The notes beneath the pieces were generated by a model. That model did no database searches. It worked only from the letters and a program-made list of their open reading frames with translations, and was not told the DNA's origin. The translations under genes and the position numbers were made by a program. Shown here one piece after another: positions 32,771 through 42,800 of a stretch of 64,000 nt of DNA. The stretch is taken from NCBI RefSeq assembly GCF_900103455.1, contig NZ_FNHI01000015.1, positions 1 to 64,000 of the forward strand, read 5' to 3'. This DNA is from Streptomyces wuyuanensis. GTDB lineage: Bacteria > Actinomycetota > Actinomycetes > Streptomycetales > Streptomycetaceae. Positions within the stretch are counted from its first letter, which is position 1; each line of letters starts with the position of its first letter.

Positions 32771-33412
32771 ATGGCTCCGGAACCCCTGACGCGGCCCCTC
32801 ACGGTCGGATTCGACCTCGACATGACCCTGATCGACTCGCGCCCCGGCATCCGGGCCGCCTACCGGGCGCTGTCCGCGGAGACCGGGGTGTGGATAGACG
32901 CCGACCTCGCGGTCACCCGGCTGGGACCGCCGCTGGAGCAGGAGCTCGCGCACTGGTTCCCGGACGAGCGGATCCTGGAGATGGGCGACCGCTACCGCGA
33001 GCTCTACCCCGCCTACGCCATCGCCCCGACCCACGCGATGCCCGGCGCCCGCGAGGCCGTCGCCGCGGTCCAGGCGCTGGGCGGTCGCGCGATCGTCGTC
33101 ACCGCCAAGCACGAGCCCAACGCCAAGATGCACCTGGCCCACCTCGGCATCGAGCCCGACGAAGTCATCGGATGGCTGTGGGCGGAGGCCAAGGCGGAGG
33201 CGCTGCGCGAGTACGACGCCGGGGTGTACGTGGGCGATCACGTCGGCGATGTCCGCGGGGCCCGGACCGCGGGGGCGCTGTCGGTCGCGGTGCCGACCGG
33301 GCCGTGCGACGAGCGGGAGCTGCGCGAGGCGGGCGCGGACGTGGTCCTGCCGGACCTCGCCGCGTTCCCCGCCTGGTTCGCGGGCTACACGGGCACGGCA
33401 GCGGCAGGCTGA
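32771..33412 (+). CDS. HAD-family hydrolase (phosphatase)
   Basis: 213 aa. Motif I VGFDLDMTLIDSRPG (DLDMT: nucleophile and general acid Asp) lies near residue 14-18, motif II is AIVVTAKHEPN and motif IV is YVGDHVGDVRGARTAGA. A helical cap lies between motifs I and II, as in phosphoglycolate-phosphatase-like (subfamily I) enzymes. The substrate is unknown. The ATG at 32771 is preferred to the ATG at 32762, but neither has a clear Shine-Dalgarno sequence. Divergent from the siderophore operon. Confidence 0.87.
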   Translation: MAPEPLTRPLTVGFDLDMTLIDSRPGIRAAYRALSAETGVWIDADLAVTRLGPPLEQELAHWFPDERILEMGDRYRELYPAYAIAPTHAMPGAREAVAAVQALGGRAIVVTAKHEPNAKMHLAHLGIEPDEVIGWLWAEAKAEALREYDAGVYVGDHVGDVRGARTAGALSVAVPTGPCDERELREAGADVVLPDLAAFPAWFAGYTGTAAAG

Positions 33413-33532
33413 CGAGACGCGCTGTGCGGAGGCGGGCGGCGGCCCGCTCGCGGCTTCGGACCACGGCGGTCCCTGTGCGGCGGGCGCGGACCCCCTGCAT
33501 CGTCCCGTCCCTGCGCGGCGGCCCGCGGTCCC

Positions 33533-33799
33533 CTATGCGGCGGGCGCGGACGGCGCGGACGAGCGCGCCTGACGCCGCTGCACGGCGATCGACCGGAGCA
33601 CACCGGTTCCCGCGATGAGAAAGCCGACGCCCATCAGCATGCTCACGAGGTACGCGGCCGTCGGGAACGGCTCCGTGCCGAGGAACAGAGGGGCCACGGT
33701 GACGAGAGTGGCCACGGCCCCGATGATGAAGACGATCGCGCCGGCACGGACGAGCCCGTCGCCGGGACCGGCCGAATTCGCTTGGGTTTCATGAGTCAC
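33533..33799 (-). CDS. Small two-helix membrane protein
   Basis: 88 aa from a GTG at 33799. Two membrane helices: VRAGAIVFIIGAVATLVTVA near residues 16-38, and YLVSMLMGVGFLIAGTGVL near 47-68. A basic, Ser/Ala-rich cytoplasmic tail follows. TACCCT lies 6 nt before the GTG with no Shine-Dalgarno sequence, so the transcript may be leaderless. Conserved in Streptomyces beside the cold-shock gene as far as I can recall; function unknown. Confidence 0.75.
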   Translation of the reverse strand: MTHETQANSAGPGDGLVRAGAIVFIIGAVATLVTVAPLFLGTEPFPTAAYLVSMLMGVGFLIAGTGVLRSIAVQRRQARSSAPSAPAA

Positions 33800-33843
33800 C
33801 CGACCAGGGTAGTTCCCAGCGCGTAGGAACCACCGGGGACGTC

Positions 33844-33871
33844 TTGTCAGTGGCCCTCGGACCATTAGCCT
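33844..33871 (+). promoter_or_regulatory. Promoter of the cold-shock gene
   Basis: TTGTCA (33844-33849), 16-bp spacer, TAGCCT (33866-33871): a good housekeeping-type promoter. Transcription would start near 33878, leaving an 80-nt leader containing a T6 run and a GCGGG/CCCGC stem. Long structured leaders are usual for cold-shock mRNAs. Confidence 0.6.
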
Positions 33872-33958
33872 TGTGTGGTGGCGGGTCGAGCGGCCCGCTG
33901 CAGTGCTATCCAGACCGTTTTTTCGCAATTCCCGACGAGTACGAGGACGAGGACAGAC

Positions 33959-34342
33959 GTGCCTACCGGCAAGGTCAAGTGGTTCAACAGCGAGAAGGGC
34001 TTCGGCTTTCTCTCCCGCGACGACGGCGGCGACGTCTTCGTCCACTCGTCGGTGCTTCCTGACGGAGTCGACGCCCTGAAGCCCGGTCAGCGGGTCGAGT
34101 TCGGTGTTGTCGCGGGACAGCGCGGTGACCAGGCACTCTCGGTGACGGTCCTCGACCCCACCCCCTCCGTGGCCGCCGCTCAGCGCCGGAAGCCGGACGA
34201 GCTGGCCTCGATCGTGCAGGACCTGACGACGCTCCTGGAGAACATCACCCCGCAGCTGGAGCGCGGCCGCTATCCGGACAAGGCCCACGGCAAGAAGATC
34301 GCCGGACTTCTGCGCGCGGTCGCCGACCAGCTCGACGTCTGA
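33959..34342 (+). CDS. Cold-shock protein with C-terminal extension
   Basis: 127 aa from a GTG with GAGG 6 nt upstream. Residues 1-66 form the OB-fold cold-shock domain with RNP1 (KGFGFLS) and RNP2 (VFVHSS). The remaining 60 residues (RRKPDELASIVQDLTTLLEN and RGRYPDKAHGKKIAGLLRAV) are a helical tail that ordinary 67-aa CspA proteins lack and that is typical of this actinobacterial type. It binds RNA or single-stranded DNA. Monocistronic. Confidence 0.93.
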   Translation: MPTGKVKWFNSEKGFGFLSRDDGGDVFVHSSVLPDGVDALKPGQRVEFGVVAGQRGDQALSVTVLDPTPSVAAAQRRKPDELASIVQDLTTLLENITPQLERGRYPDKAHGKKIAGLLRAVADQLDV

Positions 34343-34384
34343 CCTCCGCCGCCGCGCCGCCCCTCCGGACGGTGGCGCGGCGGG

Positions 34385-35227
34385 TCAGACGAAGGACAGC
34401 GCATCGCGGCCGAGGGGAGGTACGAGCCCCTCGGCCGCGGCACGCGTCAGCAGACCGCGGACGGCCGCGTAGCCCGACTCGCCGAGGTCGGCCGTGAACT
34501 CGTTGACGTAGAGCCCGATGTGCTGGTCCGCGACGGCGGGGTCCATCTCCTGGGCGTGTTCCATCACGTACGGGCGCGACGCCACCGGGTCGTCCCACGC
34601 CATGCGGACGGACGCGCGAGCGGATTCGGCCAGGAGGCCCAGCAGTTCCGGGCCCAGCGAACGCTTGGCGATGATGGCGCCGAGCGGGATCGGCAGCCCG
34701 GTCGTGTTCTCCCAGTGCTCACCCATGTCCGCGAGGCAGTGCAGGCCGTACTCCTGATAAGTGAACCGCGCCTCGTGGATCACGAGTCCGGCGTCCACCT
34801 TGCCGTCCCGTACGGCAGGCATGATCTCGTGGAACGGCAGGACGACGACCCGGCCGACCCCGTCCGGCAGCACGTCCGCGGCCCACAGCCGGAACAGCAG
34901 GTACGCCGTCGACCTCTCGCTCGGCACCGCGACCGTCGCGTCGCTCAGGTCGGCGCCCGGCCCACGGGTGAGCACGAGCGGGCCGCAGCCCCGGCCCAGC
35001 GCGCCGCCGCAGGGCAGCAGCGCGTACTCGTCCAGCACGTACGGGAGCACCGCGTACGAGACCTTCAGCACGTCGAACTCGCCGCGCTCGGCCATGCCGT
35101 TGGTGATGTCGATGTCCGCGAACGTCACGTCGAGGCGGGGCGCGCCCGGGACCCGTCCGTGCGCCCAGGCGTCGAAGACGAAGGTGTCGTTCGGGCAGGG
35201 CGAGTAGGCGATCTTGAGTTTGCTCAT
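34385..35227 (-). CDS. mqnD: 1,4-dihydroxy-6-naphthoate synthase, futalosine menaquinone pathway
   Basis: 280 aa. It converts cyclic dehypoxanthine futalosine to 1,4-dihydroxy-6-naphthoate, a periplasmic-binding-protein-like enzyme. The start LKIAYSPCPNDTFVFDAWAH is diagnostic, followed by FADIDITNGMAERGEFDVLK and SYAVLPYVLDEY. The conserved catalytic His lies in LVIHEARFTYQEYGL. GAGGAGG lies 4 nt before the ATG and the gene overlaps mqnB by ATGA, so the two pathway steps are co-translated. Streptomyces makes menaquinone only by this route. Confidence 0.95.
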   Translation of the reverse strand: MSKLKIAYSPCPNDTFVFDAWAHGRVPGAPRLDVTFADIDITNGMAERGEFDVLKVSYAVLPYVLDEYALLPCGGALGRGCGPLVLTRGPGADLSDATVAVPSERSTAYLLFRLWAADVLPDGVGRVVVLPFHEIMPAVRDGKVDAGLVIHEARFTYQEYGLHCLADMGEHWENTTGLPIPLGAIIAKRSLGPELLGLLAESARASVRMAWDDPVASRPYVMEHAQEMDPAVADQHIGLYVNEFTADLGESGYAAVRGLLTRAAAEGLVPPLGRDALSFV

Positions 35228-35943
35228 CGGGCCTCCTCATCGAGGACGGGGATCAGCAGCCGGAACGCGTCCCGCAGGGCGTCCAGGGCCTCGCCGACGC
35301 GCCAGGCGGCCCGGTCGCGGGGGCCGACGGCGTTGGACACGGCGCGGATCTCGGCCACGGGAACCCCGTGCGACGCGGCCGCCTCGGCGACCCCGAAGCC
35401 CTCCATCGCCTCGACGGCGGCCCGGGGGTGACGTGCGGTCAGCTCGGCGGCCCGGGCGGCGGTGCCGGTGACCGTCGACACGGTGAGCACGGGGCCGTGC
35501 ACCGCGCCCAGCACCTCGGCGACGCGCTCCGACAGCGCGGCGGGCCGGTGCACGGAGCGTCCGAAGCCGAGTTCCTCGACCGGCAGATGACCGTCGGGTG
35601 TCTGTGCGCCGAGGTCGGCGGCGACCATCGCGTCCGCGACCACGACCGCGCCGAGCGGGGCGACGCCCGCGAAGCCGCCGCCGATCCCGGCGGAGACCAC
35701 CAGGTCGTACGGGGGAGCGCCGGGCGTGGAGGCCGCGGCGGTCAGGGCGGTGGCCGTCGCCGCGGCCGCCGCGGCGGGACCGACGCCTCCGGCCAGGACG
35801 TCCACCGCCGTCCCCGTGCCCGCGCAGCGGCGCAGGGTGTGGCCGCCCGGGACGCGGTGGGAGGTCACGGGGCCGTCGGGGCAGAGCCCGGCGACGACGG
35901 AGTCGGCCTCCGCCCGCACCGCGGTGACGACGAGTACGCGCAT
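35224..35943 (-). CDS. mqnB: Futalosine hydrolase
   Basis: 239 aa. It removes hypoxanthine from futalosine to give dehypoxanthine futalosine. The fold is of the nucleoside-phosphorylase / MTAN type. The sequence opens MRVLVVTAVRAEADSV and has LVVSAGIGGGFAGVAPLGAV, a LPVEELGFGRS segment and VEAMEGFGVAEAAASHGVP with the conserved E-x-F and Met/Glu ribose site. RAVSNAVGPRDRAAW contains the catalytic SN and D pattern. First gene of the mqnB-mqnD pair. Confidence 0.94.
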   Translation of the reverse strand: MRVLVVTAVRAEADSVVAGLCPDGPVTSHRVPGGHTLRRCAGTGTAVDVLAGGVGPAAAAAATATALTAAASTPGAPPYDLVVSAGIGGGFAGVAPLGAVVVADAMVAADLGAQTPDGHLPVEELGFGRSVHRPAALSERVAEVLGAVHGPVLTVSTVTGTAARAAELTARHPRAAVEAMEGFGVAEAAASHGVPVAEIRAVSNAVGPRDRAAWRVGEALDALRDAFRLLIPVLDEEAR

Positions 35944-36021
35944 GGCTGAGCCGTTCGGGCGGGTACCGCCCGGCCGGGTCCCTTCGGTGTAGTCGCTTCG
36001 GTCCTGGCCTGCCGGACCGCC

Positions 36022-36040
36022 GGCCCGGAACCGCCGGGCC
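36022..36040. terminator. Terminator-like hairpin after the DUF2771 gene
   Basis: GGCCCGG (36022-36028) and CCGGGCC (36034-36040) with a 5-nt loop, between the DUF2771 stop and the mqnB start (both minus strand). Confidence 0.45.
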
Positions 36041-36088
36041 TCGGGGCCGGGGCCGCCGGACCGTCGGCCCCCGGATTCCGTCCCGGAC

Positions 36089-36568
36089 TCAGTCCTGCGC
36101 CAGCTTGAAGTGCCAGATGCCCGTCAGCTTCTTGCCCGAGGTCTCCACGATGGACACCTGCGCCGAGCTCGAGGGCTCACCGGTCGTCGGGCTGGTGAAG
36201 AAGGCGCTGGCCGGGATCGTCCGGTACGTCTTGTGGTAGGGCTCCTGCTCGGCGCGCTCGCCGCCGATGAAGATCGTCCAGCCGTTCTCGGCGATCTCGG
36301 GGTCGACACCGAAGCGGATCTTGTCGTCCGGTGCGACCGTGATGGACTTCTCGGCCTTCTTGTTGAGGCAGTCCTGGATCTGCGACTCCTTGATCGCCTT
36401 GCCGTCGTTGTAGCAGGCGGCTTCGGTGTGCACCGAGGTCGTCCCGACCGTCACGGTCGCGAGCGGCGTCGGCTTGTCGCAGGCGGAGAGTACGAGGAGG
36501 CCGGCGGACACGGCACCGAGGGCGGCGGCGGCCCGGCGGTGCTTGCCGGAGAGGAACGCAACGGTCAT
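36089..36568 (-). CDS. DUF2771 family lipoprotein
   Basis: 159 aa. The N-terminus has a lipoprotein signal: AAALGAVSAGLLVLSACDKP, with lipobox LSAC and Cys at residue 30. The exported domain has two further cysteines (EAACYNDGKAIKESQIQDC), likely a disulphide, then a beta-rich part ending LTGIWHFKLAQD. It belongs to the DUF2771 family; function unknown, membrane-anchored outside the cell. Upstream of the futalosine genes, separated by a hairpin. Confidence 0.88.
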   Translation of the reverse strand: MTVAFLSGKHRRAAAALGAVSAGLLVLSACDKPTPLATVTVGTTSVHTEAACYNDGKAIKESQIQDCLNKKAEKSITVAPDDKIRFGVDPEIAENGWTIFIGGERAEQEPYHKTYRTIPASAFFTSPTTGEPSSSAQVSIVETSGKKLTGIWHFKLAQD

Positions 36569-36712
36569 GGTCCGAAGGCTATCGGGCGCCCGGTGTCCCG
36601 CAGCGCGGGGGTGCGGCGTGGCGCCCCCGATGGCCCCGCCGGCACCGTGCGGCACGTGGGGGCCGACGGCCTCGCGGCCGGCCGCGGTCACGGCGGGCCC
36701 GGCGCCGCGGCC

Positions 36713-38080
36713 TCACCGTACGCGGGGCGACACCGTGACCCGGCTCGGTGCGGCGGTGCTGCGGCGGGACGCCACGAGCAGCCCGCGCAGCGCCAGCACC
36801 GCGCCCAGGGCCAGGATGCCCGCCGCCACGGACATGCCCACCGCACCGTTCAGCGGCAGCGCGATCCCGATCGCCCCGCCGACCACCCAGGACATCTGCA
36901 GCAGCGTCTCCGAACGGGCGAACGCCGACGTCCGCACGGACTCCGGCACGTCACGCTGGATCATCGCGTCCAGCGACAGCTTCGACAGCGCCTGGGACAA
37001 CCCCGCCACCGCACCGAGCACCGCAACCATCAGCGGACTGAAGAACACCGCGGCGAGGACCGCGGCCGACAGCGCCAGCATCAGCCCCGTGGCGACGATC
37101 ACCTCGGGAGGCCGGTGGCGCACCCACGCCCCTATCGCCGTGCCGCAGGCGTTCCCGATCCCCGCGGCGACGCCCACCATCACCAGCGACGCGGCCGCGC
37201 TCTGCCCGGCCAGCGGATGGACGCGCAGCAGGAAGGCCAGGAAGAAGATCAGGAAGCCCGACAGCATGCGGTGCGCCGCGTTCGCCTGCAGCCCGTGCAG
37301 CACCGACGGGCCGACCGTCCGCAGACTCGGCTTCCGCTCGCCGTGCGTCAGCATGTGCGCCTTGCGCTCGCCCTTCGCCGAGTCGACCTTCGGGGGCATG
37401 CTCAGCGAGAGGAAGGTGCCCGCGACGAAGATCGCGCAAGCGCCGTACAGCGGCCAGGCGGGGCCGATCTGCTGGAGCCCCGCCCCGATCGGCGCGGCGA
37501 TCCCCGTGGCGAGCAGCCCGGCCAGCGTCACCCGCGAATTCGCCTTCACCAGGGCGAACCCCGGCGGCAGCAGGCGCGGTACGACGGCGCTGCGGATCAC
37601 CCCGTACGCCTTCGAGCACACCAGCACGCCGAGCGCCGCCGGATACAGCTCGATGCCGCCCGTCGCCACCGCGCCCGACATGGTCAGCGCCAGCACCGCA
37701 CGGGCCGTCATGGTGCCCGCCATCGCCGCGCGGCGGCCGTGCGGGATGTGGTCGAGCAGCGGGCCGATCACCGGGGCGAGCAGGGCGAACGGTGCCAGGG
37801 TGATCGCCAGGTAGAGCGCGACGCGCCCGCGGGCCTCGTCGGTGGGCACGGAGAAGAAGACGGTCGACGCCAGCGCGACGGTGATCATGACGTCGCCGGC
37901 GCCGTTGACCGCGTGGAGCTCGATCAGCTTGCCCAGCCCTGACTCGCCCGCGCCGTGCGCATGGGTGGCCCGGCGGATGCCCTTGGCCGTACGGGTGAAC
38001 GGCAGGTGCAGGGCGCGGCCGACGGCGCGGCACGCCCTGCTCAGCGGCCCGGGAGCGCCGGACGACCTCGCGGCTGTCAC
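36713..38080 (-). CDS. MFS transporter
   Basis: 455 aa from a GTG at 38080. A cytoplasmic leader of about 55 residues precedes twelve membrane helices. It starts LIELHAVNGAGDVMITVALA and continues with PVIGPLLDHIPHGRRAAMAG (motif A-like D-x-x-x-x-x-RR). A central loop has SAKGERKAHMLTHGERKP. The family is a conserved actinobacterial MFS group without a known substrate. No clear Shine-Dalgarno sequence; divergent from the DUF3027 gene. Confidence 0.85.
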   Translation of the reverse strand: MTAARSSGAPGPLSRACRAVGRALHLPFTRTAKGIRRATHAHGAGESGLGKLIELHAVNGAGDVMITVALASTVFFSVPTDEARGRVALYLAITLAPFALLAPVIGPLLDHIPHGRRAAMAGTMTARAVLALTMSGAVATGGIELYPAALGVLVCSKAYGVIRSAVVPRLLPPGFALVKANSRVTLAGLLATGIAAPIGAGLQQIGPAWPLYGACAIFVAGTFLSLSMPPKVDSAKGERKAHMLTHGERKPSLRTVGPSVLHGLQANAAHRMLSGFLIFFLAFLLRVHPLAGQSAAASLVMVGVAAGIGNACGTAIGAWVRHRPPEVIVATGLMLALSAAVLAAVFFSPLMVAVLGAVAGLSQALSKLSLDAMIQRDVPESVRTSAFARSETLLQMSWVVGGAIGIALPLNGAVGMSVAAGILALGAVLALRGLLVASRRSTAAPSRVTVSPRVR

Positions 38081-38361
38081 GTCGTCATAGTGCCCCAACC
38101 GCCGCCGACCCGAACCGGGATTCGGACGGGCAGGTGGGCGGCGCGCCACGGAGGGGGTAGCGTGCGTAGCGCGCCACCGGCGGTAGTTCCCGGCCGCGCG
38201 CCTTTTCGCCATCCCGCAGAATGGGTGACGGTAGGTGTGCCCGAGACAGAGTGCCCGGGCGCGGACGTCGATGCGGCCCCCTGGTCCGCTCCGCCCGCCG
38301 CTCGTACATCGCGAATCGGCCAGGCGCACCCGTGAGACGGCGTAGGAGAGAAGCGAGACCT

Positions 38362-39273
38362 GTGAGTGCTGCGACGACGCGAAGCCGTACCCCCGACCGT
38401 CTGTGCGCCGAGGCGGTAGACCTCGCCCGGACGGCCGCCGACGAGGCGGCCGCGCCCGGGGTGGTGGGTGAGCACGTCTCGCTGGTGTCCGAGGGCGACC
38501 GCGTCGTCACCCACTACTTCGAGTGCCGCGAGCCCGGCTACCGGGGCTGGCGCTGGGCCGTCACGGTGGCCCGCGCGTCCCGCGCGAAGAACGTCACGGT
38601 CGACGAGGCGGTGCTCCTGCCCGGGCCGGACGCGCTGCTCGCGCCCGAGTGGGTGCCGTGGAGCGAGCGCTTGCGGCCGGGAGACCTCGGCCCGGGCGAT
38701 CTGCTGCCCACGGACGCGGAGGACCTCCGGCTCGAGCCCGGCTACTCGGGTGAGGACGCGCCGCCGCCGAATTCGGCGGTGTCCGGGGAGATGGCCGACC
38801 GCGTCGACGCCGAGGACGCGGTGATCGTGACCCGCGCCCCGTCGCGCGGCGCGATCGCCTCCGTGGCGGAGGAACTGGGCATGCGCCGCGCCCGGGTCCT
38901 GTCCCGCTACGGGCTGCACGTCGCCGCGGACCGCTGGGAGGACTCTTTCGGTGCGAAGACGCCGATGGCGCAGGCCGCGCCGGCGTCGTGCCAGTCCTGC
39001 GGCTTCCTGATGCCGTTGTCGGGGTCGCTCAAGCAGGCGTTCGGGGTGTGCGCGAACGAGTTCTCCCCGGCGGACGGGCGTGTCGTGTCGCTCTCGTACG
39101 GGTGCGGCGGACACTCCGAGGCGGCCGTCATGCCGAAGCCGCCGAGGCCCGCGCCGCCGGTGCTCGACTCGATGCGGCCGGACGAGTTCCCGCTCCGGCC
39201 GGCGCCGGACAGCGGCTCGGTCCCGGACCATGTGGAGACGGCCGCGCAGGACGAGGACCTGGGCCACTCGTAG
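38362..39273 (+). CDS. DUF3027 domain protein
   Basis: 303 aa from a GTG at 38362. It is a conserved actinobacterial protein with the pattern DLARTAADEAAAPGVVGEHV, HYFECREPGYRGWRWAVTVA and LLPGPDALLAPEWVPWSERL. A zinc-finger-like end has CQSCGFLMPLSGSLKQAFGV CANEFSPADGRVVSLSYGCGGHSEA (given here in two parts), i.e. C-x2-C, then C and CGGH ligands. The role is unknown. A 280-bp divergent region separates it from the MFS gene and contains no gene. Confidence 0.9.
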   Translation: MSAATTRSRTPDRLCAEAVDLARTAADEAAAPGVVGEHVSLVSEGDRVVTHYFECREPGYRGWRWAVTVARASRAKNVTVDEAVLLPGPDALLAPEWVPWSERLRPGDLGPGDLLPTDAEDLRLEPGYSGEDAPPPNSAVSGEMADRVDAEDAVIVTRAPSRGAIASVAEELGMRRARVLSRYGLHVAADRWEDSFGAKTPMAQAAPASCQSCGFLMPLSGSLKQAFGVCANEFSPADGRVVSLSYGCGGHSEAAVMPKPPRPAPPVLDSMRPDEFPLRPAPDSGSVPDHVETAAQDEDLGHS

Positions 39274-39371
39274 GGCTTCGCTTTCGCCCGCGGGCGCGCC
39301 GGCCCGTGCCGGGTCCGCACCACGCCGCCGGCTCTCGGCCGGGTCCGGAAGGGCCCGGCCCGTGGCTCCGG

Positions 39372-39745
39372 TCAGAACGCCGCGATCAGCCGGCCGCGAA
39401 CCCCTCCTTCCTCCAGCAGGCGGTGTGCCCTCGCGATCTCCGACGGGGGGCGCACTCGGCCGTGCGCGGCGTGAGGACGCCCTTCTCCGCGAGCCCGGCG
39501 AGCGCGGCGGCTGCCGGGGTGGTCCACGACGATGGCCTGATGCACCCGGACGGTGCGGGCCGCCGGCAGGTCGTGGGGAGGGCACTTGACGCCACCGCCA
39601 CCGCCGTCGCGGACGGCGACAGGGCGGGTTCACCGAGGGGGCACGGACTCCCGCACCCGTACCACCTGGTCGGCCCGAACGCTGATCGACTCGGCCTGGG
39701 CGCCGCCTCGCACCACGCCACCCGGGTGGGCGGTGCGATCCCCCA
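39372..39745 (-). pseudogene. Remnant of a zinc-binding/quinone oxidoreductase (MDR family)
   Basis: Pieces of a medium-chain reductase can be read on the minus strand. GGAQAESISVRADQVVRVRE (substrate-channel strand of the N-terminal domain) ends at an in-frame TGA at 39630-39632. Then VAVRDGG, PAARTVRVHQAIVVDHPG, ALAGLAEKGVLTPR (another frame) and finally SEIARAHRLLEEGGVRGRLI with AAF and TGA at 39372. The whole nucleotide-binding domain (GxGxxG region) is missing. An internal deletion plus a stop and at least one frameshift make it non-functional. Confidence 0.65.
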
Positions 39746-39890
39746 GTGGAGCGGTCGCGCGGGGGCGCCTGCGACGCGGTACCTTCGGGCCCCGGGACGG
39801 GCCGCGGCCCGCGCGGCCGTGACAGCCGCAACAGCGGGAACCGCGGAACCCCGCCGGACCTGCCGGAACAGTCAGAGAGCGGAGACAGGC

Positions 39891-42800
39891 GTGAGCGTCA
39901 GGACGACCGAGGGGGCCGACCCGTTCGGGACGGCGCGGCTGCGGCGTGGGGTGCTCGACGCCTGGGGCGCAAGCCCCGCGCGCTTCCGCGAGGACGCCAA
40001 CGCCGAGGAGGACCTCGCCCTCGGCGGCTACCGCGACCGTGTGATCGTCGAGCTGGCCCAGAACGCCGCCGACGCCGCCGCCCGTGCCGGCGTCCCCGGG
40101 CGCTTCCGGCTCACCCTCGACCGGGGGACGCTCGTCGCCGCCAACACCGGCACCCCGCTGGACGCCGCCGGTGTGGAGTCGCTGTCGACGCTCCGGGCGT
40201 CGGCCAAGCGCGAGGACGACCGGACGGCCGTGGGCCGTTTCGGCGTGGGCTTCGCCGCCGTACTGGCCGTGAGTGACGAGCCCGCCGTCGTCGGCCGGCA
40301 CGGCGGTGTCCGCTGGTCGCTGGCCGAGGCCAGGGAACTCGCCGCGCAGGCCGCGCAGGCCAGTCCCGGTCTCGGCGACGAACTGCGCCGCCGTGACGGC
40401 GATGTGCCGCTGCTGCGGCTGCCGCTGCCCGCCGAGGGCACCGCGCCCGACGGCTACGACACCGTCGTGATCCTGCCGCTGCGGGACGGGACCGCCGAGG
40501 ACCTGGTCGGCCGGCTGCTCGCCGGGATCGACGACGCGCTGCTGCTGACCCTGCCGGGGCTCACCGAGGTCGTGGTGGAGACCCCGGAGGGCGTCAGGAC
40601 CCTGCGCCGCTCGCAGCACGGCGACCACGTCCACGTCGAGGACAGCGCCCGCGGGCTGAACCGCTGGCGGGTCGTCAGCCACCACGGGCCCATCGAGCCC
40701 GCACTGCTCGCGGACCGGCCGGTGGAGGAGCGGCTGCGGCCGCACTGGACCGTGACCTGGGCGGTCCCCGTGGACGGCGAGGGCATGCCCGTGTACCCGG
40801 CGACCGCGCCGGTCGTCCACGCGCCGACCCCGACGGACGAGCCCCTCGGCGTGCCCGCGCTGCTCATCGCCTCCCTGCCGCTCGACACCGCGCGCCGGCA
40901 TCCCGCCCCGGGTCCGCTCACCGACTTCCTGGTGCGGCGCGCGGCCGACGCGTACGCCGAACTGCTCGGCGACTGGAAGCCGGTCGGGACCGGGCTGATC
41001 GACCTCGTCCCCGGGCCGCTGGGCAAGGGCGCGCTCGACGGTTCGCTGCGCGCGGCGATCCTGGAGCTGCTGCCGCGCGTGGCGTTCCTCGCCCCCGCCG
41101 CCCCCTCGGACGACGTGGTGGCGCTGCGGCCGCTGGAGGCCGAGGTCGTGGAGGGCGCCGGCGCCGAGACCGTACGGGTCCTGGCCGACGTGCTGCCGAC
41201 GCTGCTGCCCGCCGGTCTGGAGCGCCGGGTGGAGCTGCGGTCGCTCGGTGTCGCCCGGGTCCCGCTGACCGAGGCGGTCGACCGGCTCGCCGGGATCGAG
41301 CGCGACCCGTCCTGGTGGTGGCGGCTGTACGACAGCCTCGCCGGTGTGGACCCGGAGCGGCTGTCCGGTCTGCCGGTACCGCTCGCCGGCACCGGTGCGG
41401 CGGCCGGAGAGGGCATGGCCGGGGACGAGGACGAGGAGCCGCGCCCCCGCCGCGCGCCCCGCACCACCATCGGACCGCGGCAGGTGCTGCTGCCGACGGC
41501 GGAGACCCCGGGCGGGCTGGCCAGGTTCGGACTGAAGGTGGCCCATCAGGACGCCGCCCATCCGCTGCTGGAGAAGCTGGGCGCGCTGCCCGCGACACCG
41601 CGTGCGGTGCTGACGACCCCGCAGGTGAGGGCCGCCGTCGCGGCGTCGCTGGAGGACGGCGACGGGCTCTGGGACGAGGACGCGCCGGACAGCGAGGAGC
41701 TGGCGGAGATCGTCCTCGCCCTCGTCCGGGACGCGGGGCTGGAGCCGGGCGACGAGCCCTGGCTGGGCGCGCTCGCGCTGCCGGACGAGGACGGCGAACT
41801 CGCGCCGGCCGGGGAGCTGGTGCTGCCGGGCAGTCCGTTCGCGTCCGTGATGCGCGAGGGCGAACTGGCCCTCGTCGACGCCGAGCTGGCCGACCGCTGG
41901 GGCGAGCAGCCGCTCGCCGCCTGCGGGGTGCTGGCGAACTTCGCGCTCGTCCGCGCCACCGACGTCGTCCTGGACCCGGACGAACTGGAGCCGCGCGAGG
42001 GCGACTTCGCGGAGCCGGACGACGCCGGGCTGCTGGACGCGGTCGACGTGTGGTGCGAGGACGTCCTGGACCGGCTGGCCGACACCCCCGTACCGCCGGT
42101 GGCGACGGAGATCGCCGCCGTGCGCGACCTGGATCTCGTGGACGACGACCGGTGGCCGCAGGCCCTCGCGCTGCTGGCCAGGCCGCCGCTGCGGGACGCG
42201 CTGACCCAGCCCGTCCGGGTGCTGCTGCCCGACGGCACGACCGAGACGGTCCGGCCGTACACGGCCTGGTGGCTGCGCGGCCACCCGGTGCTGGGCGGCC
42301 GCCGCCCCGCGGGTCTGCGGTCGTCGGGCGGCGATCCGCTGCTGGTCGGCCTGTACGACTCGGCCGACGCGACCGGCTTCGAGGACGAGCAGGTGCTGCA
42401 CGCCCTCGGCGTCCGGACGTCCGTCGCCGCCCTGCTGGACGAGCCGGGCGGCGCGGCCGAGCTGCTGGGGCGTCTCGCCGACCCTGACCGCCCGGTCACC
42501 CCGTCCCAGCTGCACGCCCTCTACACGGCGCTCGCGGATCTGGACCCGGAACAGGTGACCCTCCCGGACGACCTGCGCGCGGTCGTCGACGGGGAGGTGC
42601 GGGTGGTGGACGCCGCGGACGCGCTCGTCGCGGACGCCCCCGATCTGCTGCCGCTGACCGCAGGTCGTCCGCTGCTGCCGGTCTCACCGGAGCGGGCGGC
42701 GGATCTGGCCGAACTGTTCCAGGTGGGGCGCCTCAGCGAGGCGGTCGAGGCGGAGGTGACGACGGTCGGCGAGGAGCACGACGTGCCGGATTCGGTGCAC

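Noticed and set aside
39630..42515. A 961-codon minus-strand frame opposite the sacsin-like gene
   Set aside because: It is rich in Arg, Gly and Gln without domain signals, the usual antisense shadow of a high-GC gene. Only its last residues (39630-39745) carry the quinone-oxidoreductase relic.
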